Source of the DNA: UBA6163 sp031411655
GTDB taxonomy: Bacteria > Planctomycetota > Planctomycetia > Pirellulales > Pirellulaceae
NCBI GenBank assembly: GCA_031411655.1
Contig: JANOBM010000247.1
Span: forward strand, 62,001 to 126,000
Direction: 5' to 3'
DNA: 64,000 nt
Shown: one piece after another, positions 59,565-64,000 of the stretch
Layout: the number at the start of each line of letters is the position of its first letter
Numbering within the stretch: the first letter of the stretch is position 1
The notes under the pieces: generated by a model
Told to the model about the DNA's origin: nothing
Database searches by the model: none
The model's input: only the letters and a program-made list of their open reading frames with translations
Program-made: the position numbers and the translations under genes

Positions 59565-61799
59565 TCAAAATTCAAAATTGAACGTTTGAGCGACGATTCG
59601 CCAAAATCTCTGGCCCAGCGACATCGGGTTTACGTGGATCTTCGCGGAGCCTCGATATCCAGGTCTCAACGCTTGATCGATGTTCTCGATCGGTACGCGA
59701 GCTTGGTAAGACACGCTGCGAGGTTTCACTTGTCCTGTGGTCGGATCGATTTCGGTTTGTAGGTCACCTCCCGATTGGCTTGCCATCGATGATGACGTGT
59801 TCTTTAGCTCGGCTTCTGATTTTTCCTTCACCTTGCCATAGAAAGTATTCGCACGGCTAGCGTCTAGCTTGAGATCCACATCTTGGCCGACATCGACTAA
59901 CTGCACGTCTCCTTGATCGACGATTAAGACGGCTTCAAGTTCCTTCTCCGAACCGATTTCACAAATTAAATCTTCCGCGGTAAGCAACGCGCCTCGATTG
60001 CATTCCTCTAACGGCGATCCGGTCCATCCGGGCAGTCGTCCATCGTCGCTCGGTTGAGATTGCTTGTCTGGCGGGGGCAATACGGTCCCGTCGCGCTTTG
60101 CGCGGACGACCAACCGATCAAGCTCTTCCTGAGTCTTTTCTCTCATCTTCCGGATCGAGTCCAAAAGCTCGCTTTGGGTTTCGAGCTGCGATTTGACGAC
60201 CTCGTCAGCGCGGGAGCGAAGCGACAAGTTACGCATCTTTGTTTCAGCCTGAAGGAATTCGCCATTGAGTTCCACGAGACGAATATCGAGATCGGGATTG
60301 GTGAGCAGGGCGAGTTCGTCGCCTGCTTTTACTTCGGTTCCCGGTTTAATCGTTCGAACGATCTGGCCCGGTACACCTGCATAGACCGCGCCGGTTGCTG
60401 CAGGACGGATTTCGAAGGCGCAGTCAACATGATGGGGCAACGGAATGTACGAAACCGCTAACAACGCAACTGCAAGTACGCCCAACGACGCGAATAATCG
60501 CCCACGTTTCACCTTCTGTAACCTCCCAGGAGTACGAATGAACTTATAAGTTTGGATCACGGGTTGTGCCACCATGCCCGCAAGGCCTGCGACCGCAATC
60601 ATCCTGCCAAGCGTCTGCAGGCCGTGCATTTCCAGCACTTTGGTCATAAACCAACAGATTGAGAAAACCACCACCCAGCGATAGATCACACTAGCGATCG
60701 TGAATACGCCAAACAGAAATCGATGTCTCTGAGGCAAGAAAGGGTCATCTTGTAATTCCAAGCCCAAGCAGGTTTTTTGGAACCATCGCTTGAGGACTTC
60801 GGTTGCCTTTTGGCGCAGGTTAGGAATCTCAAGCCAGTCCATCAGGATGTAATAACCGTCGAATCGCAATAGCGGGTTCCCGTTGACGACAACCGTACTG
60901 ACGAGGTTCAAAAACATCATGTTGAGGCAAAGGTCATTGAGTAACCCCGGCTCCGAAAAGTACCATACAAATGCCGCGATCGACGCAAGGATTAGCTCGA
61001 CATAGATGCCCCCTGCGCCGATCCACACTCGCTGCCACTTATTAGGCAGCATCCAAGAGTCCGACACATTGCAGTACAAGCACGGCGTGAAAACGAGCAG
61101 CATGAAGCCCAATTCGTGACACTCGCCACCGAATTTTTTACAGCTTAAACCGTGGCCGAATTCGTGTAGAACCTTGACCAACGCCATCGTTGCCGCGAGA
61201 TAGATCCAGCGGTCGGCTGCAAAGAACTGCTGAAAGGTCGGAAGGCGTGAATAAACCGTTTCATATTGAGACCCCAATAGCAGTCCTGCGGCTATCCAAA
61301 GCAACGCGAAACCGAACAACGCAGGGACCGTGAAAACCCATCCAAAGATGGGAAGGAGCCCGTTGAGAATTCGCTCTGGGTCAAAACCGCGAAAACGAAT
61401 GGCGAAGATGTTGGTGAACTTGCCAAGCAACTCTTTCCGTCGCTTCGTCACGCCACGCGTCCGAAGCGCTTTGCCTTGGCCCGGCGCATTGCTGATGACA
61501 AGTCCACTTCGGTGGAGCATTCCGATGAATTGCTGAAGATCGCCGAAGGTGATCTTTTGGGGAGCAAAGCGTTGTTCGAATCCGTCTTTTACCTGTTGTA
61601 AGCTCACGTGACCGTCAAGCATTCCGAGGATAAAGTACTCCTCGTCATGAAAGCGAAAGTACTGCAGTCCAACCGGTTCTTTGACGACCCAATAGCCGGT
61701 ACCTTGATACCGATGGCGGCTTGCCGATAAGTCAGGCCGCTTGCGCACCGTAAGCGGGCGCGACGAACTGCTGACAAGTGATTCGGCTAGGGTTGCCAT
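59565..61799 (-). CDS. M50 peptidase-like membrane protein fused to a HlyD-type arm
   Basis: 744 residues, with GGAG eight bases before the ATG at 61799. Residues ~30-105 resemble a PqqD-like peptide-binding domain (YWVVKEPVGLQYFRFHDEEYFILGMLDG). A multi-helix membrane part follows with the site-2-protease signature HEFGH (212-216) and the third ligand Asp314 in NGNPLLRFDGYY. After ~430 there is a membrane helix, then a HlyD/biotinyl-lipoyl-type arm (AAGATGAVYAGVPGQIVRTIKPG style, here YAGVPGQIVRTIKPG...VKAGDELALLTNPD) with a coiled coil. It looks like an export component with embedded protease. Downstream of two adaptor genes. Confidence 0.85.
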   Translation of the reverse strand: MATLAESLVSSSSRPLTVRKRPDLSASRHRYQGTGYWVVKEPVGLQYFRFHDEEYFILGMLDGHVSLQQVKDGFEQRFAPQKITFGDLQQFIGMLHRSGLVISNAPGQGKALRTRGVTKRRKELLGKFTNIFAIRFRGFDPERILNGLLPIFGWVFTVPALFGFALLWIAAGLLLGSQYETVYSRLPTFQQFFAADRWIYLAATMALVKVLHEFGHGLSCKKFGGECHELGFMLLVFTPCLYCNVSDSWMLPNKWQRVWIGAGGIYVELILASIAAFVWYFSEPGLLNDLCLNMMFLNLVSTVVVNGNPLLRFDGYYILMDWLEIPNLRQKATEVLKRWFQKTCLGLELQDDPFLPQRHRFLFGVFTIASVIYRWVVVFSICWFMTKVLEMHGLQTLGRMIAVAGLAGMVAQPVIQTYKFIRTPGRLQKVKRGRLFASLGVLAVALLAVSYIPLPHHVDCAFEIRPAATGAVYAGVPGQIVRTIKPGTEVKAGDELALLTNPDLDIRLVELNGEFLQAETKMRNLSLRSRADEVVKSQLETQSELLDSIRKMREKTQEELDRLVVRAKRDGTVLPPPDKQSQPSDDGRLPGWTGSPLEECNRGALLTAEDLICEIGSEKELEAVLIVDQGDVQLVDVGQDVDLKLDASRANTFYGKVKEKSEAELKNTSSSMASQSGGDLQTEIDPTTGQVKPRSVSYQARVPIENIDQALRPGYRGSAKIHVNPMSLGQRFWRIVAQTFNFEF

Positions 61800-61823
61800 G
61801 TATCGTTCTCCAGCTTTGCCGCT

Positions 61824-62846
61824 TTAGTTCACGCGACCGCGGGGAAAGACGGTAATGTCAGCTTCCATTCCGGGCTTAATCACCCAGTCTTCGTCTCGCC
61901 GCTCATTCTCGATTTCCACCCATATGCGATATCGATTATTGAGATCGATCTCACTGCTCACAAATCCAATAACCGCGTCCTTTTGGATCGCTTGATTCGG
62001 GTCAGCTTGGGCTCGATCAGCGTTGGCGTAAATAAGAACTTTTACAGGTGTTCCTGCAGTGATCTGGCCTGGAAAACGCAGCGCATCGATATCACCTTCG
62101 ATCCGCAGTTTGTCCAGCTGAACCAACTGCATCACCGGAGTACCCGCTTGTACCCATTCTCCGAGTTGGGCGATTCGTGTCTCGACATACCCGCTAAAAG
62201 GTGCCAGAACGCGTCGTCGGGAAAGCTCCAACTCAGCGAGTTGACGTTCGGTGCGTTTGGCAACAAACTGAACCTTGGCAACTTTTTGCTGCGATTCGGC
62301 GAGTTCAATGCGAAGCTTCGCTCGCTCGGCTTCGAGGATCTTCTTTTCCATTTCCCAGTACGGTGTCGCGCCTTCGCGTCTCAGTTCCTTATACGCTTCG
62401 GCTTCTGCGTTGGCCGACCGTTCACTGTTAACCGCATCACGATAGTTCACGTCGTTGATTGCATTCAGTTCGGCTTCGCGTTCTTCTGCTTGCTTGAGTT
62501 CAACGGTTAGTTTTGATTGAGCGTCGTCGATTACGACCAAAAGATCTCCCTTCTGGACACTTGCCCCCTCGGTCGCGTTGAGGTCGGTGATGCGGCCTTC
62601 GACTTCGGCTGGAACACGGATGTTTTGAATGAACTTAACCATGCAGTTGTCTGCACGCAGCGTGCGCTCACTGCTTTTGGGGATACTCGATGTTGTAGCG
62701 GTGGGCGGCGGGGTAGCACTCGGTGCGACCTTCTCCTGCGCGGAGGCCATCGTTGAGGCAAGACACAAAGCCATGCCTAATAACGCCAAGTAACGGAAAT
62801 GCATGATGTCTCGCGCTACTCGGTTCGAATGGAGTCGGTTAATCAT
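61824..62846 (-). CDS. HlyD-family membrane-fusion (periplasmic adaptor) protein
   Basis: 340 residues from the ATG at 62846, which has AGGA overlapping the preceding stop codon. ATG at 62804 (a clean signal peptide MHFRYLALLGMALCLASTMASA) and ATG at 62885 are alternatives. After the signal comes a lipoyl-type half-domain (PAEVEGRITDLNATEGASVQKGDLLVVIDD), a long coiled coil (~110-210) and the second half-domain (RRVLAPFSGYVETRIAQLGEWVQAGTPVMQ), then a beta-barrel. This is the standard order of adaptors for type I or RND-like exporters. It lies 14 bp after the next upstream gene and 24 bp before the M50 gene, so one operon. Confidence 0.88.
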   Translation of the reverse strand: MINRLHSNRVARDIMHFRYLALLGMALCLASTMASAQEKVAPSATPPPTATTSSIPKSSERTLRADNCMVKFIQNIRVPAEVEGRITDLNATEGASVQKGDLLVVIDDAQSKLTVELKQAEEREAELNAINDVNYRDAVNSERSANAEAEAYKELRREGATPYWEMEKKILEAERAKLRIELAESQQKVAKVQFVAKRTERQLAELELSRRRVLAPFSGYVETRIAQLGEWVQAGTPVMQLVQLDKLRIEGDIDALRFPGQITAGTPVKVLIYANADRAQADPNQAIQKDAVIGFVSSEIDLNNRYRIWVEIENERRDEDWVIKPGMEADITVFPRGRVN

Positions 62847-62860
62847 TTTGTTGGACAATC

Positions 62861-64000
62861 CTAAAAGAAGAACTTGCATAGCCATTCGTGAATTTCATGA
62901 AACAAAACAAACCCGCTGGCGCGTCTACCGCATCGCACATCCGCGATGACCTTAGCTCCAGGTCTTGGTTTGACTTTCTCAAGTTGTTCCCGGTCAGGGA
63001 TGGCACGCATCTTGACGATGGAACCGTGTTCTTGATCGCTTTGGGCTCGCAGCTGAACTTCCTTTCGAGAGAGCGTCGCCAGCATTGGGGAATCGGGATC
63101 AGTCGCGAGCACATATTCAACAGGAAGCGTGTCATCGGTGACGTCGCGGAATCGCGAATCCAAATGGCTCATTCGCTTGTCGGGCATCTTGAGTTCCAAG
63201 TGCATCGGCTGATGACGGTCGGCCACTTCCATCAACACTTGGCCGGTCATCACGGGGCGAGTTCGAAGCGTCTTTTCGAGATCCCATGTCAAAACCGTAC
63301 CATCGATCGGGGCGCGAATGGTCAGTTGTTCGGTTCGAGCTTGTTGCAGTTTTAGTTTTTCGCGCAGCGACTCAAGCCGCACGATGAACTCGCGTTCTTC
63401 TCCTTGGAACTGTTGAATTTCGCTCGACTTAAGCTCTCGCCGCTCTGTCAGCATGCCGCGAACTCGCCCCAGTTCAGCCGTAGCAGTTTGGATTTGGCCG
63501 AGCAATTCCGTCAGTTCAATTTCAAGTTTTGGATTTCGAAGTCGCACGACTGGGTCGCCGGCTTTTACCTCCTTGCCATGGTCGACCAAAACCTCGACCA
63601 CTTCGCCGTCGATAGGAGCAAAAACTTCACGACGGACATCGGGTTCAAGCGTTCCCTCTGCCTCAAGCTGTAGCTCGAGAGGTACAAAAACGAGGGCTAA
63701 AATGCCTAGCGTGATCAAAGACAGTACCGCGATCGTTTTCGGTAGAGTTCTTGAGCGGAACAGCCACATCGCTTTGCCAAGGGTCCGCCACAGCGGCATC
63801 AAGAACAAACTGCTGTGCGTGAGTGAGTTTGCGATCGCGCGTGTCCCGTGTTCGTAGACGAGATCCACTCGCGCCCGAAAAACATCGGGTGGAATGTCGC
63901 TTTCAATCTGTTCCACGATCAACGCACCGATGACCTCACCGCGATGAGACCCATCGCGGTCGATTTGACCAGCGGCTCCCTGGGCAGCTTTGCCATCTTG
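62861..64000 (-). CDS. Membrane HlyD-like adaptor, N-terminus cut by window edge
   Basis: At least 380 residues; the frame is open to the right edge with no start needed inside the window. The first ~70 visible residues (GEVIGALIVEQIESDI, ARVDLVYEHGTRAIANSL) look like the end of a GAF-type sensory domain. A membrane helix follows (TIAVLSLITLGILALVFVPLEL), then a lipoyl-type arm (EVFAPIDGEVVEVLVDHGKEVKAGDPVVRL), a coiled coil and a second arm half (LTIRAPIDGTVLTWDLEKTL). The end, LFHEIHEWLCKFFF, is short. The full protein probably carries more regulatory domain upstream. First or early gene of the export operon; I cannot tell how far it extends. Confidence 0.82.
   Translation of the reverse strand, partial: QDGKAAQGAAGQIDRDGSHRGEVIGALIVEQIESDIPPDVFRARVDLVYEHGTRAIANSLTHSSLFLMPLWRTLGKAMWLFRSRTLPKTIAVLSLITLGILALVFVPLELQLEAEGTLEPDVRREVFAPIDGEVVEVLVDHGKEVKAGDPVVRLRNPKLEIELTELLGQIQTATAELGRVRGMLTERRELKSSEIQQFQGEEREFIVRLESLREKLKLQQARTEQLTIRAPIDGTVLTWDLEKTLRTRPVMTGQVLMEVADRHQPMHLELKMPDKRMSHLDSRFRDVTDDTLPVEYVLATDPDSPMLATLSRKEVQLRAQSDQEHGSIVKMRAIPDREQLEKVKPRPGAKVIADVRCGRRASGFVLFHEIHEWLCKFFF

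Overview
The window reads as chromosomal DNA of a planctomycete, most likely a Pirellulaceae relative of Rhodopirellula. The evidence is gene content: a DUF1549/DUF1553 plus DUF1501 operon with CxxCH motifs, a YTV-repeat envelope protein, an SHD1-domain secreted protein, a DUF3467 protein, LL-diaminopimelate aminotransferase, a SMUG1-type uracil-DNA glycosylase and a giant M50-HlyD fusion. I see no rRNA, tRNA, CRISPR array, phage or insertion sequence. It looks like core chromosome with many lineage-specific proteins.

Left part (1-16.2 kb): a truncated AAA ATPase; an FHA-EAL signalling protein meeting RluD tail to tail; a TPR membrane protein coupled to RluD; a 19-bp tandem repeat array; a soluble histidine kinase; a sugar-type ABC transporter (double ATPase plus a permease with an unusual insert, no binding protein nearby); a DEAD-box helicase; then a four-gene minus-strand operon: DUF1549/1553 protein, Tat-exported DUF1501 protein, ECF sigma factor, and a membrane protein whose outer part is a divergent copy of the DUF1549/1553 fold with its own CxxCH. 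This last pair looks like a sigma/anti-sigma switch with a heme-type sensor related to the enzyme it is encoded with.

Middle (16.5-43.1 kb): a histidine-phosphatase-like protein lacking both catalytic histidines, next to rpe; a YhaO/YhaN-like (SbcCD-like) pair whose phosphoesterase has lost several metal ligands; an SHD1 protein; a DUF3127 protein with an SSB-like tail; a large LRR membrane protein; SMUG1 coupled to an AroE-like pseudoenzyme; a membrane protein whose 3' end overlaps dapL by 89 bp; a soluble histidine kinase; a glycogen/maltodextrin group (glgA, galT-like, GH57); an exported lipoprotein; and pyruvate carboxylase.

Right part (43.1-64 kb): an orphan anti-sigma-like protein ending at a perfect hairpin; ruvX; a Kdo/LPS group (kdsD, kdsC and a very large LptC/LptA-like protein); a PAS-GAF-receiver regulator; the YTV-repeat protein with its own promoter-like site and strong terminator; a crotonase-fold protein lacking both catalytic Glu; a small Coa1-like membrane protein; a cyclophilin; a palindrome-rich spacer; DUF3467; and an M50-HlyD / HlyD / GAF?-HlyD export locus running off the right edge.

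Start codons: many genes appear to start at GTG or TTG, or at an internal ATG, so several starts given here are shorter than the longest open frame; the reasons are in each entry. Family assignments rest on motifs read by eye, without database searches.
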